DNA from: Pseudooceanicola sp.
GTDB taxonomy: Bacteria > Pseudomonadota > Alphaproteobacteria > Rhodobacterales > Rhodobacteraceae
NCBI RefSeq assembly: GCF_029213205.1
Contig: NZ_JARGNH010000019.1
Coordinates: 1 to 64,000, forward strand
Direction of reading: 5' to 3'
Length of the DNA: 64,000 bases
Shown in pieces: positions 52,842-62,015 of the stretch (the stretch's first letter is position 1; each line of letters begins with the position of its first letter). The translations under genes were made by a program, and so were the position numbers. The notes under the pieces were generated by a model that was given only the letters and a program-made list of their open reading frames with translations, was not told the DNA's origin and made no database searches.

Positions 52842-53801
52842 TCAGCTTGCCTTGCGGTATTTGTCGAGACCGCCAGTGTGCATGACGCGGCCCATGAGCG
52901 GCACACCGATGATCTCTTCCGCCTTCACCGCAGCGGCGATAAGCGCGTCCAGATCAATGCCGGTTTCAATGCCCAGTTCGTGGCACAGGAAAACCGCGTC
53001 CTCGGTGCAGACATTGCCTGCGGCACGTGCATGGCCGTGGCCCGCGAAAGGACAGCCGCCAAGGCCGGCGACAGAGCTTTCGAACATGTCTACACCCATC
53101 GACAGGGCGGCATGGACATTAGCGATGCCCAGCCCGCGGGTGTCATGGATGTGCATCCCGATGCGCGCATCCGGTGCCATCTCGCGCAGCGCACCGATCA
53201 TTCGTTTGACCGCCTCCGGGTTGCCCCAGCCCATCGTGTCGGCGACCACAAGGATCGGCACGGGAATCTGCTCTTCCTCGCAAAGTTCGAGGATGAAGCG
53301 GAAATCGTCCAGAATGCGCTCTTGCGGGATGGCGCCTTCGAAATTGCAGCCAAAAGCTGTCATCACATAGGCCGCATCAACCGTGTAGCCTTCTTCCTTG
53401 TAAAGCCTAACCCAATCGCGTTGCTTTTCGCGCATTTCGGCGGAGGAGCAATTGTTGTTGGACTGGGCAAAGGCCTCGGAGGGGTAGAACAGCAGGCGCG
53501 GGTCGATATCAACCTCATGCGCTGTCAGGGCCTTGCGAAACCCCTTGTCGTTCAGCCAGAGCGACGTGTAGTTCACGCCCGGCGTGCGCTTGATGCGCTG
53601 AAACAGCTCGCCGGTGTCGGCCATTTGCGGCACATATTGCGGGCTGACAAAACTGCCAACCTGAATGCGCTTCAGACCGGTATCGCTGAGCATGTCGATC
53701 AGCTCGATCCGCTGTTCGATCGGATAGATTTTCTTTTCGATCTGAAAGCCCTCGCGCGGGCCTTCTTCGCGGAATTCGACAAATTTGGGAAAGTCGCTCA
53801 T
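52842..53801 (-). CDS. Hydroxymethylglutaryl-CoA lyase-like protein (319 aa)
   Basis: DRE-TIM enzyme with REGPREGFQIEKKI, HIHDTRGLGIANV (metal His ligands) and the intact active-site loop VAGLGGCPFAGHGHARAAGN, including the catalytic Cys lost in the relative at 14792. It would split HMG-CoA or a longer 3-hydroxy-3-methylglutaryl-type CoA ester into acetyl-CoA plus a keto acid or acetoacetate analogue. GAGGAG stands before ATG 53801. Adjacent to the biotin carboxylase genes, as in leucine/terpenoid (Liu/Atu) pathways. Confidence 0.91.
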   Translation of the reverse strand: MSDFPKFVEFREEGPREGFQIEKKIYPIEQRIELIDMLSDTGLKRIQVGSFVSPQYVPQMADTGELFQRIKRTPGVNYTSLWLNDKGFRKALTAHEVDIDPRLLFYPSEAFAQSNNNCSSAEMREKQRDWVRLYKEEGYTVDAAYVMTAFGCNFEGAIPQERILDDFRFILELCEEEQIPVPILVVADTMGWGNPEAVKRMIGALREMAPDARIGMHIHDTRGLGIANVHAALSMGVDMFESSVAGLGGCPFAGHGHARAAGNVCTEDAVFLCHELGIETGIDLDALIAAAVKAEEIIGVPLMGRVMHTGGLDKYRKAS

Positions 53802-53805
53802 GTTG

Positions 53806-55812
53806 TCACTCCTCGGACGGAAGAATCTCGGCGATGACCTGGCCGCGATCGACCATGTCCCCATTCGAGACTGTGATATTGCTGGCTGTGCCGGCGGCGG
53901 TGGCGCGGATCGATATTTCGAGCTTCATCGATTCCATGACTGCGATCACGTCGCCTTCGGAAATCAATTGCCCGTCGCTGACCTTGACCTCGACAATCAT
54001 GCCGGTCAGCGGAGAAGTCACGGCACGATCCGCCGCCGCGTCACCACCCGCAAAGGCCAGCGGTGCCGCCGGGCGGTAGACAAGGCGGCCTGTTGGCGTG
54101 TCCAGTTCGATCACCCCGGCATGCAGCCGCGCGTCGATCAGATAGACGTCATCGCCTTCGCCCAACTGCCAGCGGCCCGGTGTGATTTCCCGCGCGGTCA
54201 GAGTGATCGCCTCGCCATCTTCGGAGCGCACGGTGTATCGGCTGCCCGGTTTGACCGGCCCGACGCGCAACTCTTCAGAGTCTCCGCCCGCGTCGGTCAG
54301 CGTCACGCGTTGCCCCGCTTCGAGCGGATCGCCGCCGAGACCGAGGCGCCAACCGGTGAATGTGTCGCGATTGCGCCAAGGGTCCGGGCTGTGATCGCAC
54401 CGGTTTGAGGCCACAAAAAGAACAGCCGCCGCCGCCTTCCAAAGGTTGGAGCGGTCGGGCGCACCGGCCTGCGTCAACGTGTCGAGCCTGCCGTCGATCC
54501 AGCGGGTGTGAACCTGCATCTGTTCGAATTCAGGGTCGCGCGCCAGTGCCGTCAGAAAGGCGCGGTTGGTTTGCACACCTTCCACCGCAACGTGTTCCAA
54601 AGCGGTCGCCAGCCGCGCCAATGCGGTCTCCCGGTCGGGCGCATGAACGATCAGCTTGGCGATCATCGGATCGTAATAGGGCGTCACCGCGTCGCCTTCT
54701 TCGACGCCACTGTCGATGCGCAGACCTTCCGGCAGGCTTAGCGTGGTCAAGGTGCCGGTTGAGGGGGCGAATTGCATCGCCGGATCCTCGGCATATAGCC
54801 GTGCCTCGACCGCGTGGCCGTTGATCTTCAGGTCATCCTGCACCAGGCCAAGGCCCGCGCCTTCGGCAATGCGCAGATGCAGCGCAACGAGGTCCAGCCC
54901 GGTGATCGCCTCGGTGACGGGGTGTTCCACCTGAATGCGGGGGTTCACCTCAAGAAAGAAGTAATCCTCGCCCGCGACCAGAAATTCGACCGTGCCCAGC
55001 CCGCGATAGTCAAGCGTTTCGCCCAGGCGCACCGCGTCATGCGCGATCTCGTCCAGCAGCGCGCGGGGCAGGCCCCAGGCCGGGGCCTCTTCGATGACCT
55101 TCTGGTGGCGGCGCTGAAGCGTGCAGTCGCGTTCGAACAGATGCACCACATGGCCCTTGCCGTCGCCCGCGATCTGCACCTCGACATGGCGCGCTTCTGG
55201 CAGGAAACGTTCCAACAGCAGACCTTCGGAGCCAAAGGTGGACTTTGCCTCGCGCAGCGCGCCTTCGATGTCTTCCACAAGGGTGGATTCATCGGTGACA
55301 AGCCGCTGGCCGCGCCCGCCACCGCCGCCGACGGCCTTGAGCAGGACCGGCAGGCCCATCGCGCGGACCTCATCGGCAATCTGCTGGGGATCGGACCGCG
55401 CACCTTCCGCTCCCGAAATCACCGGGACGCTGGCAGCCACGGCCGCCGCTTTGGCGCTGGCCTTGTCGCCGAAACGGTCAAGCGTGTCCGGCGTCGGCCC
55501 CATGAAGATCATGCCGACGGCTTCGACCGCCCGGGCGAACTCGGAGTTTTCGGCCAGAAAGCCATAACCGGGATGGATCGCATCCGCGCCGACCGATTGC
55601 GCGGCGGCAATCACCGCGTCGATTTTCAGATAGCTCTCGGAGGCTGGACCGGCGCCGATGCAGACGGAATGTCCGATCTCGCGGACATGCAGCGCATTGG
55701 CATCGGCCTCAGAATGCACGCCGACAGGGGTGATGCCGCTGGCCCGCGCGGTGCGCGCGATCCGGCAGGCAATTTCGCCGCGATTGGCGATGAGAAGCGT
55801 TTTGATTTTCAT
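53806..55812 (-). CDS. Acyl-CoA carboxylase, biotin carboxylase + BCCP subunit (668 aa)
   Basis: N-terminal biotin carboxylase (LLIANRGEIACRIARTAR, HPGYGFLAENSEFA, ATP-grasp AVGGGGGRGQRLV, EVNPRIQVEHPVTE), a linker domain, and a C-terminal biotinyl domain with VMESMKLE (Lys near residue 630). Length and order match the alpha subunit of methylcrotonyl-, geranyl- or propionyl-CoA carboxylases. With the beta subunit next door it carboxylates a 2-enoyl-CoA or acyl-CoA using bicarbonate and ATP. Confidence 0.94.
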   Translation of the reverse strand: MKIKTLLIANRGEIACRIARTARASGITPVGVHSEADANALHVREIGHSVCIGAGPASESYLKIDAVIAAAQSVGADAIHPGYGFLAENSEFARAVEAVGMIFMGPTPDTLDRFGDKASAKAAAVAASVPVISGAEGARSDPQQIADEVRAMGLPVLLKAVGGGGGRGQRLVTDESTLVEDIEGALREAKSTFGSEGLLLERFLPEARHVEVQIAGDGKGHVVHLFERDCTLQRRHQKVIEEAPAWGLPRALLDEIAHDAVRLGETLDYRGLGTVEFLVAGEDYFFLEVNPRIQVEHPVTEAITGLDLVALHLRIAEGAGLGLVQDDLKINGHAVEARLYAEDPAMQFAPSTGTLTTLSLPEGLRIDSGVEEGDAVTPYYDPMIAKLIVHAPDRETALARLATALEHVAVEGVQTNRAFLTALARDPEFEQMQVHTRWIDGRLDTLTQAGAPDRSNLWKAAAAVLFVASNRCDHSPDPWRNRDTFTGWRLGLGGDPLEAGQRVTLTDAGGDSEELRVGPVKPGSRYTVRSEDGEAITLTAREITPGRWQLGEGDDVYLIDARLHAGVIELDTPTGRLVYRPAAPLAFAGGDAAADRAVTSPLTGMIVEVKVSDGQLISEGDVIAVMESMKLEISIRATAAGTASNITVSNGDMVDRGQVIAEILPSEE

Positions 55813-55822
55813 TGCTCGCGCC

Positions 55823-57430
55823 TCACATCCTGAACACGCCGAAATTGGTTTCGACCTTGGCTCTGCGCGAGGTCACATCCAGCATCAGCGCCATGACATC
55901 GCGGGTCTCACACGGCTCGATCACGCTGTCGATCCAGAGGTTGGAGGCGAAATTATAGGCCCCTTGAAAATTCTCGTATTCCTTGCGGATCGGCGCCTTG
56001 AAAGCTTCCTCCTCCTCTGGGGTCCAGCTTTTACCCTCGCGCTCGTTGATCTGCGCGCGGACCTGCGCCAGCACGCTGGCGGCCTGTTCCGGGCCCATGA
56101 TCGCGGAGCGGCCCGTAGGCCAGGCGAACATCGCGTCCGGTTGGAACGGACGGCCCAGCATCGCCAGATATCCGGCCCCGTAGGAGCCGCCGGTGATAAT
56201 GGTGAACTTTGGCACCCGGGCCGAGGACATCGCGGTGATCATCTTGGCACCGGCCTTGGCGATGCCCATCTGCTCGACCTCGCGGCCGACCATGAAGCCG
56301 TTCACATCGGCCAGGAACAGCAGCGGAATATCGCGCTGGACGCAGAGGTTGATAAAATGCGTGGCCTTCAGCGCGGCCTCGACAAAGAGCACCCCGGTGT
56401 TGGCGATGATGCCGACTTCGTGGCCGTTGATGCGGCCCCAGCCGGTCATGATCGTGTCACCATAAAGCGGCTTGAATTCGTGAAAATCGCTGTCGTCCAC
56501 CAGCCGAGCAACAATTTCACGGTTGTCGGTCGGCACCTTGGGATCGCGGCTGACAAGGCCATAGATTTCCTCGACCGGATAGGCCGGCTCGCGCGGCGTC
56601 GCAGGCGTTTTGCGCGACTGGGGCTTTTCGCCCAGATGGCTGACGATATCGCGGGTGATGGCCAAAGCGTGGGCGTCATCTTCGGCCAAATGGTCGGTCA
56701 CACCGGAAACGGACGAATGCATCTTGCCGCCGCCCAGTTCTTCGGCTTCAACCTTTTCACCGGTTGCGGCAAAGGTCAGTTCCGGCCCACCAAGATACAT
56801 GAAGCCCTGACCGCGCACGATCACCACCTCGTCGCAAAGCGCCGGGATATAGGCGCCGCCCGCCGTGCAGGGCCCCATGACCACCGCGATCTGCGGCACA
56901 CCGTCACCCGACATGCCGATCTGCTGATGGAAGATCGAACCGAACTGGCCTTCGTCGGGAAAGATATTTTCCTGATCCGGCAGAAACGCGCCGCCGGAAT
57001 CGACCAGCGTGATCACCGGAAGGCGGTTCTTCCAGGCGATTTTCTGGGCGCGCACATGCTTGCGGCAGGTCATGCCGAAATAGGTGCCACCCTTCACGGT
57101 GGCATCATTGGCGATGATCATGCACTGACGGCCCTCGATCACCCCGATGCCGGTGATGATGCCTGCCCCCGGCGGCACGCCGTCATATTTGTTCAGCCCG
57201 GCAAGTTCGCCCAGTTCCAGAAAAGGCGTGCCAGGATCGATCAGCCGTTCGATCCGCTCACGCGGCAGGATCTTGCCTTTCGACACATGCCGGTCCCGCG
57301 CCTTTTCCGGGCCACCGACACGTTGTTGCAGGCGAAGGGCATGCAGTTCGGCGATCTTTTCGCGATACCGCGCGTCGTTTTCCCGAAAGTCGTCGGACCC
57401 GGTGTCGAGGAGAGATTTCATTTTTGTCAT
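55823..57430 (-). CDS. Acyl-CoA carboxylase, carboxyltransferase beta subunit (535 aa)
   Basis: Carboxyltransferase with GGTYFGMTCRKHVRAQKIA, LVDSGGAFLPDQENIFPDEG and GGSYGAGYLAMLGRPFQPD. The SGGAFLPDQ segment is the pattern of methylcrotonyl-CoA/geranyl-CoA carboxylases rather than propionyl-CoA carboxylase. 535 aa is the usual MCC-beta length. ATG 57430 overlaps the PaaK-like stop (ATGA), and the alpha subunit follows after 10 bp. Confidence 0.94.
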   Translation of the reverse strand: MTKMKSLLDTGSDDFRENDARYREKIAELHALRLQQRVGGPEKARDRHVSKGKILPRERIERLIDPGTPFLELGELAGLNKYDGVPPGAGIITGIGVIEGRQCMIIANDATVKGGTYFGMTCRKHVRAQKIAWKNRLPVITLVDSGGAFLPDQENIFPDEGQFGSIFHQQIGMSGDGVPQIAVVMGPCTAGGAYIPALCDEVVIVRGQGFMYLGGPELTFAATGEKVEAEELGGGKMHSSVSGVTDHLAEDDAHALAITRDIVSHLGEKPQSRKTPATPREPAYPVEEIYGLVSRDPKVPTDNREIVARLVDDSDFHEFKPLYGDTIMTGWGRINGHEVGIIANTGVLFVEAALKATHFINLCVQRDIPLLFLADVNGFMVGREVEQMGIAKAGAKMITAMSSARVPKFTIITGGSYGAGYLAMLGRPFQPDAMFAWPTGRSAIMGPEQAASVLAQVRAQINEREGKSWTPEEEEAFKAPIRKEYENFQGAYNFASNLWIDSVIEPCETRDVMALMLDVTSRRAKVETNFGVFRM

Positions 57431-58818
57431 GGCAGGTCGGGGTATTCTCTCAGAACGAAGGCGACCTTGGCGGCGCCAGGTTTTTCGAAAGTGTCAGGCG
57501 CGACCAGATGCACGTCGGCCTTGAAGACAAGAGCATCGCGCAGGCGCTGTTCAATTTTCTTCTTGAGGGCGTCGTCATCGACCGGATCGCGACCGGGGCC
57601 GCGTTCGACGATCACCGTCAGCGCGCCTTGGGTCGTATGGCCTTCGAAATCGGCCACGATACGCATGACGCCGTTGGTGTCCGGCACCATTTCGATGATC
57701 ACGCTGTTGATCGCCGACGGGAACACATTGGCGCCGCGCACGATCAGCATGTCGTCGGTCCGACCGGTGCAGCGGATCTTCGGGCCGGTGCGCCCGCAGG
57801 TGCATTCGGTGTCGATGACCTCGATATAATCGCCAGAGCGGAACCGTACGACGGGGCTGGCCTGACGGCCGAGCGCCGTATAGATCATCTCGCCTTCGGC
57901 GCCCTTTTCCCAGGGAATGATCTTGCCACTTTCGGGATCAAGCAGTTCGGTGATGATGTAGTCCATGTTGACCATATGCATCCCCGACTGGGCATCGCAT
58001 TCGGCCCAGTAGGTCACACCCAGATCGGTGCCGCCCAGCATTTCACAACATTTGGCACCCCAGGCCGCCTCGATCTTGGCCCGAATGGCCGGGATGCCGC
58101 CACCGGGCTCGCCACCGACGATCACCTGCTCGACGCCCAGCTCGGTGGCCTTGCAGCCAAGCACCTCCGGCGCTTTCTCCGCCAGGTGCAGAACGAAATT
58201 CGGGGCGCCCACGATGCAGCGCGGGCGCGTGTCGGCGCAGGCGCGCAGCAGCCGTTCCGCGCCGCCATCGGCCCCCACCGGCACGTCGATTGCGCCCATG
58301 TACTGCAAACCCTGCATCACCGGAATGCCGCCGACAAAGCCTTTGGCCAGCGCAAACGCATGCAGCACCATATCACCGGGCCGCACACCGTTGGCAAAGA
58401 AACAGCGCGCGGTCATCTCGTGCCACATTTCGGTATCGGCCTCGGTCAGCGCCACATAGGACGGGCTGCCGGTGGTGCCGGACGAGGCCTGCATCTGGAT
58501 GATGTCCGCCATCGGCGCGGCCCGGTGTTTGCCGAAAGGCGGCTCCGCGGCAAGGCTTTCGCGGATTTCGGTCTTGTAGGTGAAGGGCAGCTTCTGCAGG
58601 TCTTCGATGGTGCGGATGTCGTCGAAATCCACACCGGCCTCAGCGAACTTCTCTTGATAGAAGGTCGAGTTCACCTTGAGATAGGCCATCTGCTCGCGCA
58701 GCCGCTCTTCCTGAATGCGGCGCACTTCGTCGAGCGGCGTGCCCTCGATCTCGTGCCAGAAGCGATCGTTCACCTTGTCGGCGGCGTCCTGCCGCCGGAA
58801 GCGCATTCCAAATTGCAT
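57427..58818 (-). CDS. Phenylacetate-CoA ligase family (PaaK-like) protein (463 aa)
   Basis: Complete PaaK-type ligase with LPFTYKTEIRESL, P-loop QASSGTTGSPSYVALT (about residues 108-123), MLGGTDLGVTYWAE, FRSGDYIEVID and RTDDMLIVRGANVFPSAIN. In contrast to the relative at 36806 the P-loop is intact, so ATP-dependent acyl-CoA formation is expected. GGGAGGAC before ATG 58818 fixes the start. Substrate could be an aromatic or a partly degraded alicyclic acid. Confidence 0.92.
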   Translation of the reverse strand: MQFGMRFRRQDAADKVNDRFWHEIEGTPLDEVRRIQEERLREQMAYLKVNSTFYQEKFAEAGVDFDDIRTIEDLQKLPFTYKTEIRESLAAEPPFGKHRAAPMADIIQMQASSGTTGSPSYVALTEADTEMWHEMTARCFFANGVRPGDMVLHAFALAKGFVGGIPVMQGLQYMGAIDVPVGADGGAERLLRACADTRPRCIVGAPNFVLHLAEKAPEVLGCKATELGVEQVIVGGEPGGGIPAIRAKIEAAWGAKCCEMLGGTDLGVTYWAECDAQSGMHMVNMDYIITELLDPESGKIIPWEKGAEGEMIYTALGRQASPVVRFRSGDYIEVIDTECTCGRTGPKIRCTGRTDDMLIVRGANVFPSAINSVIIEMVPDTNGVMRIVADFEGHTTQGALTVIVERGPGRDPVDDDALKKKIEQRLRDALVFKADVHLVAPDTFEKPGAAKVAFVLREYPDLP

Positions 58819-58844
58819 GTTGTCCTCCCTTCCGGGCCGCGCGT

Positions 58845-60005
58845 TCAGTAGGAGCGCGGCAGGCCCATGACCTTTTCGCCGATAAAGCTGAGGCACAGCT
58901 CGCGGTTCACGGGTGCCGTCCGCAGCAGTCGCACCAGCGGGTACATTTCGTAAAGCCCCGTATCTTCGGTAAAGCCCGATCCGCCATGGGCCTGAAGCGC
59001 GGCGTCCACGGCCTCGATCCCGGCTTCGGCGGCGGCGTATTTGGCCATGTTCGAAGACGCCCCCGCAGGCAGCTTGTTGTCAAACTCCCATGCCGCGCGA
59101 CGGGTCATCAGGCTGGCCATCTCAACCGCTGTATGCGCCTTGGCCATCGGATGCTGCACACCTTGGTGCGCGCCGATGGGCTGATCGAATACGTTGCGCT
59201 CGGAGGCATAGGCCACGCCCTTGTTCAGCGCGAACCGTCCGATGCCGCAGCAGAGCGCGCCTAGGATGATGCGCTCGGGGTTGAGGCTGTCGAACAGGAT
59301 CGAGAACCCTTCATCAACCTCGCCGACCACGTCCTCGGGGCCCAGATCGACCTCGTCAAAGAACAGGGTCCACTGTTCCTCAGGCAGGGGGATCGAGATC
59401 TTCACCCGCTGTTTGTCGACACCCTTTTTCTTCAGATCGACGGCAAAGAGGGTAAAGCCGTCAGTCTTGCGACTGACCTCGGTATGCGGCTTGGTCCGTG
59501 CCACCACCAGACAATAATCCGACACCTCGGCCCCGGTGATAAAGGTCTTTTCCCCCGACAGGCTGAACCGGTTGCCCCGGCGCTTGGCCAGCGTGGTGGC
59601 CTTCATCGTGTTCGACCCGGCGCCCGGTTCGGTGATCGCAAAACAGAACTGGATCTCGCCGCGACAGGCGGCCGGCAGCAGCTCTTTCTTGTGGAATTCG
59701 GTGCCGTGGCTGGCGAGGTGGGCCAGCGACATGGTCGGTCCCACCACCATCATCAGAAGCGGGATGCCGTGATTGGCGGTGCCTTCCATGAACAGGGCCA
59801 TTTCGGTCATGCCAAGGCCGGCGCCGCCGTATTCTTCGGGCACCATGATCCCCAAGAAGCCATCATCGGCAATTTGTTGGAACATCTCCCTGGGGAATTC
59901 GTGCCTGCGGGCGTGATCCAGCCAATAGGCATTGTCGTATTTCTGCGCCAATTGTCCGCCGTAGGCGTAAATCTGGCGCTGTTCGTCGTTTAAAGTGAAA
60001 TCCAT
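58845..60005 (-). CDS. Acyl-CoA dehydrogenase, AP-x-x-E branch (386 aa)
   Basis: ACAD with LGIMVPEEYGGAGLGMTE, CFAITEPGAGSNTMKAT and LSGEKTFITGAEVSDY. The C-terminus reads RTAPVNRELCLSFIGEKVMG, so the usual EGT/S base motif is replaced by the APVNRE variant known from a subgroup of CoA dehydrogenases found with carnitine or bile-acid-like pathways. Full length. Lies 26 bp before the PaaK-like gene in the leftward operon. Confidence 0.92.
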   Translation of the reverse strand: MDFTLNDEQRQIYAYGGQLAQKYDNAYWLDHARRHEFPREMFQQIADDGFLGIMVPEEYGGAGLGMTEMALFMEGTANHGIPLLMMVVGPTMSLAHLASHGTEFHKKELLPAACRGEIQFCFAITEPGAGSNTMKATTLAKRRGNRFSLSGEKTFITGAEVSDYCLVVARTKPHTEVSRKTDGFTLFAVDLKKKGVDKQRVKISIPLPEEQWTLFFDEVDLGPEDVVGEVDEGFSILFDSLNPERIILGALCCGIGRFALNKGVAYASERNVFDQPIGAHQGVQHPMAKAHTAVEMASLMTRRAAWEFDNKLPAGASSNMAKYAAAEAGIEAVDAALQAHGGSGFTEDTGLYEMYPLVRLLRTAPVNRELCLSFIGEKVMGLPRSY

Positions 60006-60014
60006 GGTTCTTCC

Positions 60015-60794
60015 TCAACCCTTGAAAGCGGGTTTGCGCCGGTTCTCGAACGCGTCGAGCCCTTCGGCGACGTCATCGCCAGGCAGTGCGCGCACGGCGG
60101 CGTCACGCTCCAACCGCATTTGCTGGTCAATGCCGAGATCCGCACCTTCCCGTGCCAGCCGCTTCATCTCGGCAATGCCATGACGCGAGCGGGTGGCGAT
60201 CTTCTGGCAGTATTCCAGCGCGGCCTTGTGCAGATCCGCATCCGGCACGATGTAATTGACCAGACCGGCCTCTTTGGCCTCGCCCGCTTCAAGCCAGCGG
60301 GCTGAGAACATCAGGTCAAGCGCCCGGCGCTGCCCCATCAACCGCGTCAGCCGTTGCGAGCCGCCCCAGCCCGGGATCAGCCCGAACTGGGCGTGCTGAT
60401 CGCCAAATTGGGCGGTTTCGGCCGCAAAGCACACATCGCATGCCAGCATCAGTTCGATCCCACCGGCCAGACACAACCCCTGCACCGCCACGACAACAGG
60501 GAGGGAGGAGGTTTCGAGCGCACGCAGGTTGTTCATGCCAAAGGCGATGAAATGGTCCAGCGCGGCGGGATCGTTCAGTTTGCCTTTCACTTCAGTCAGA
60601 TCTGCACCGGTGCAAAAGTGCTTGCCTCGCGCCCGGATCAGGATCGACCGGATGTTCCGGTCGGCCTCGAACCTGACGCGCGCAGCAGAGATGCACTCGT
60701 GAACCTGCAGTGACAGGCAATTCAATTTCTCGGGGCGGGCCAGCTCGATGATGCCAACGTTGCCTTCGGTACTTACGGCGACTGGATCACTCAT
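60015..60794 (-). CDS. Enoyl-CoA hydratase family protein (259 aa)
   Basis: Crotonase with FCTGADLTEVKG and AGGIELMLACDVCFA (first catalytic Glu present), while the second position reads GDQHAQFGLIPGWGG without Glu. FEANRRKPAFKG-type C-terminus. Its ATG overlaps the stop of the upstream dehydrogenase (60791-60794). In a pathway with an MCC-like carboxylase it could be the hydratase acting on the carboxylated enoyl-CoA; that is inference. Confidence 0.9.
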   Translation of the reverse strand: MSDPVAVSTEGNVGIIELARPEKLNCLSLQVHECISAARVRFEADRNIRSILIRARGKHFCTGADLTEVKGKLNDPAALDHFIAFGMNNLRALETSSLPVVVAVQGLCLAGGIELMLACDVCFAAETAQFGDQHAQFGLIPGWGGSQRLTRLMGQRRALDLMFSARWLEAGEAKEAGLVNYIVPDADLHKAALEYCQKIATRSRHGIAEMKRLAREGADLGIDQQMRLERDAAVRALPGDDVAEGLDAFENRRKPAFKG

Positions 60795-61972
60795 TTCGAT
60801 GCTCCCTTCGCTTTCTTGTCGTACTGCAGCGCCATCCGCCCGACCTTCTCACGGGCGATCACAAGCTTCTGGATTTGCGCAGTGCCATCACCGATCTGCA
60901 GACCAAGCACATCGTTATAGCGCTGGTGGTGCGGCAGGTCGGTGGTGTAGCCGTAATGTCCGTGCAGGATCAGACACTGGTGCAGGATTTCACAAGCCGT
61001 CTTGGGCAGGTACCATTTGCACATTGCCGCCTGCGAAGTGTGGGGCAGGCCACGGTCGCGCAAATCCAGCGTGTAGTAGCAAAGCTGACGCATCATGGTC
61101 AGCTGGGTTTCGGCCTCGGCCAGCGGAAAGCTGACGCCCTGATATTGCACGATGGGCGCGCCGAATGCCTCGCGTTCCTGGACATAGGCCCAGGTTTCAT
61201 CCACTGACGCCTGCGCCGTGCCGAGGCATTCCAGCCCGATCAGCGCGCGGGAATAGTCGAACCCCGCCATGATCGTGCCAAAGGCGCGGTCCTGTTCGGC
61301 CATCATGTTTTCGGCCGGTACAAATACGTCGTCGAAAAACACCGATCCGCGCCCGACGGGCTTGGTGCCGATGTCGTCGAAATGGGTGCGCTTGATTCCG
61401 TCCTGATTGAGATCGACGAAAAAGGCGCTGACCCCGCGTGCGCCACCATCAGGATCGCCGGTGCGGGCAAAGACCACCGCCGCGTCGGCCTGGCTGGCAA
61501 AGCTCATGGATGTCTTTTCACCGTTCAGCCGCCAGCCGTTGCCGGATTTTTCGGCCTTCAGGATCAGGTTCGCCGCATCCGAGCCGCCGCGCGGCTCGGT
61601 CAGGCCCAGGCCGATGACCGCATCACCCGACACCACCTTGGGCACCCATTCCGAGGCAATATCCTTGGAGGCGTGCTTGGCGACCATGCCGCCCATGAGC
61701 GAGCCCAGAAGCTGCACATAGCTGGCGTTGAAATCGGCATAGGCGATCTCTTCGACGATAAGCCCCGACGTCACCGAGCTTTCGCCAAGCCCGCCGAATT
61801 CTTCGGGCAAATCGGCACCGATCAGGCCGAGCGCGCCCATCTCCTTGATCAGCGTTCGATCAAAGGTGTGACTGCTGGCGCGCTCCAGGTAGCTGGACGC
61901 CAGCTTTTCTGTTGCGAATCGCTTTGCGGTTTCGCGAAAAGCCTTTTGATCTTCTGTTGGCTGGAATTGCAT
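60791..61972 (-). CDS. Acyl-CoA dehydrogenase with Asp at the base position (393 aa)
   Basis: ACAD with LGLTEPRGGSDAANLILKAE, LNGEKTSMSFASQADAAVV and LHGHYGYTTDLPHHQRY. The base motif reads IGDGTAQIQKLVIAREK, with Asp in place of Glu as in 38294-39460. GGGGAGGAGCG before ATG 61972. First gene of the leftward operon that runs through hydratase, dehydrogenase, PaaK-like ligase, carboxylase, lyases and SDR. Confidence 0.92.
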   Translation of the reverse strand: MQFQPTEDQKAFRETAKRFATEKLASSYLERASSHTFDRTLIKEMGALGLIGADLPEEFGGLGESSVTSGLIVEEIAYADFNASYVQLLGSLMGGMVAKHASKDIASEWVPKVVSGDAVIGLGLTEPRGGSDAANLILKAEKSGNGWRLNGEKTSMSFASQADAAVVFARTGDPDGGARGVSAFFVDLNQDGIKRTHFDDIGTKPVGRGSVFFDDVFVPAENMMAEQDRAFGTIMAGFDYSRALIGLECLGTAQASVDETWAYVQEREAFGAPIVQYQGVSFPLAEAETQLTMMRQLCYYTLDLRDRGLPHTSQAAMCKWYLPKTACEILHQCLILHGHYGYTTDLPHHQRYNDVLGLQIGDGTAQIQKLVIAREKVGRMALQYDKKAKGASK

Positions 61973-62015
61973 CGGCGCTCCTCCCCATGACCGAAAATAT
62001 GTTCTTCCCCAAAAA

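Noticed and set aside
51966-53837. Open frame of about 620 codons on the + strand
   Set aside because: Antisense of the SDR and HMG-CoA-lyase-like genes; composition of a shadow frame.
55658-57829. Open frame of about 720 codons on the + strand
   Set aside because: Antisense of the carboxylase beta subunit and flanks; no protein family recognisable and no ribosome-binding site.
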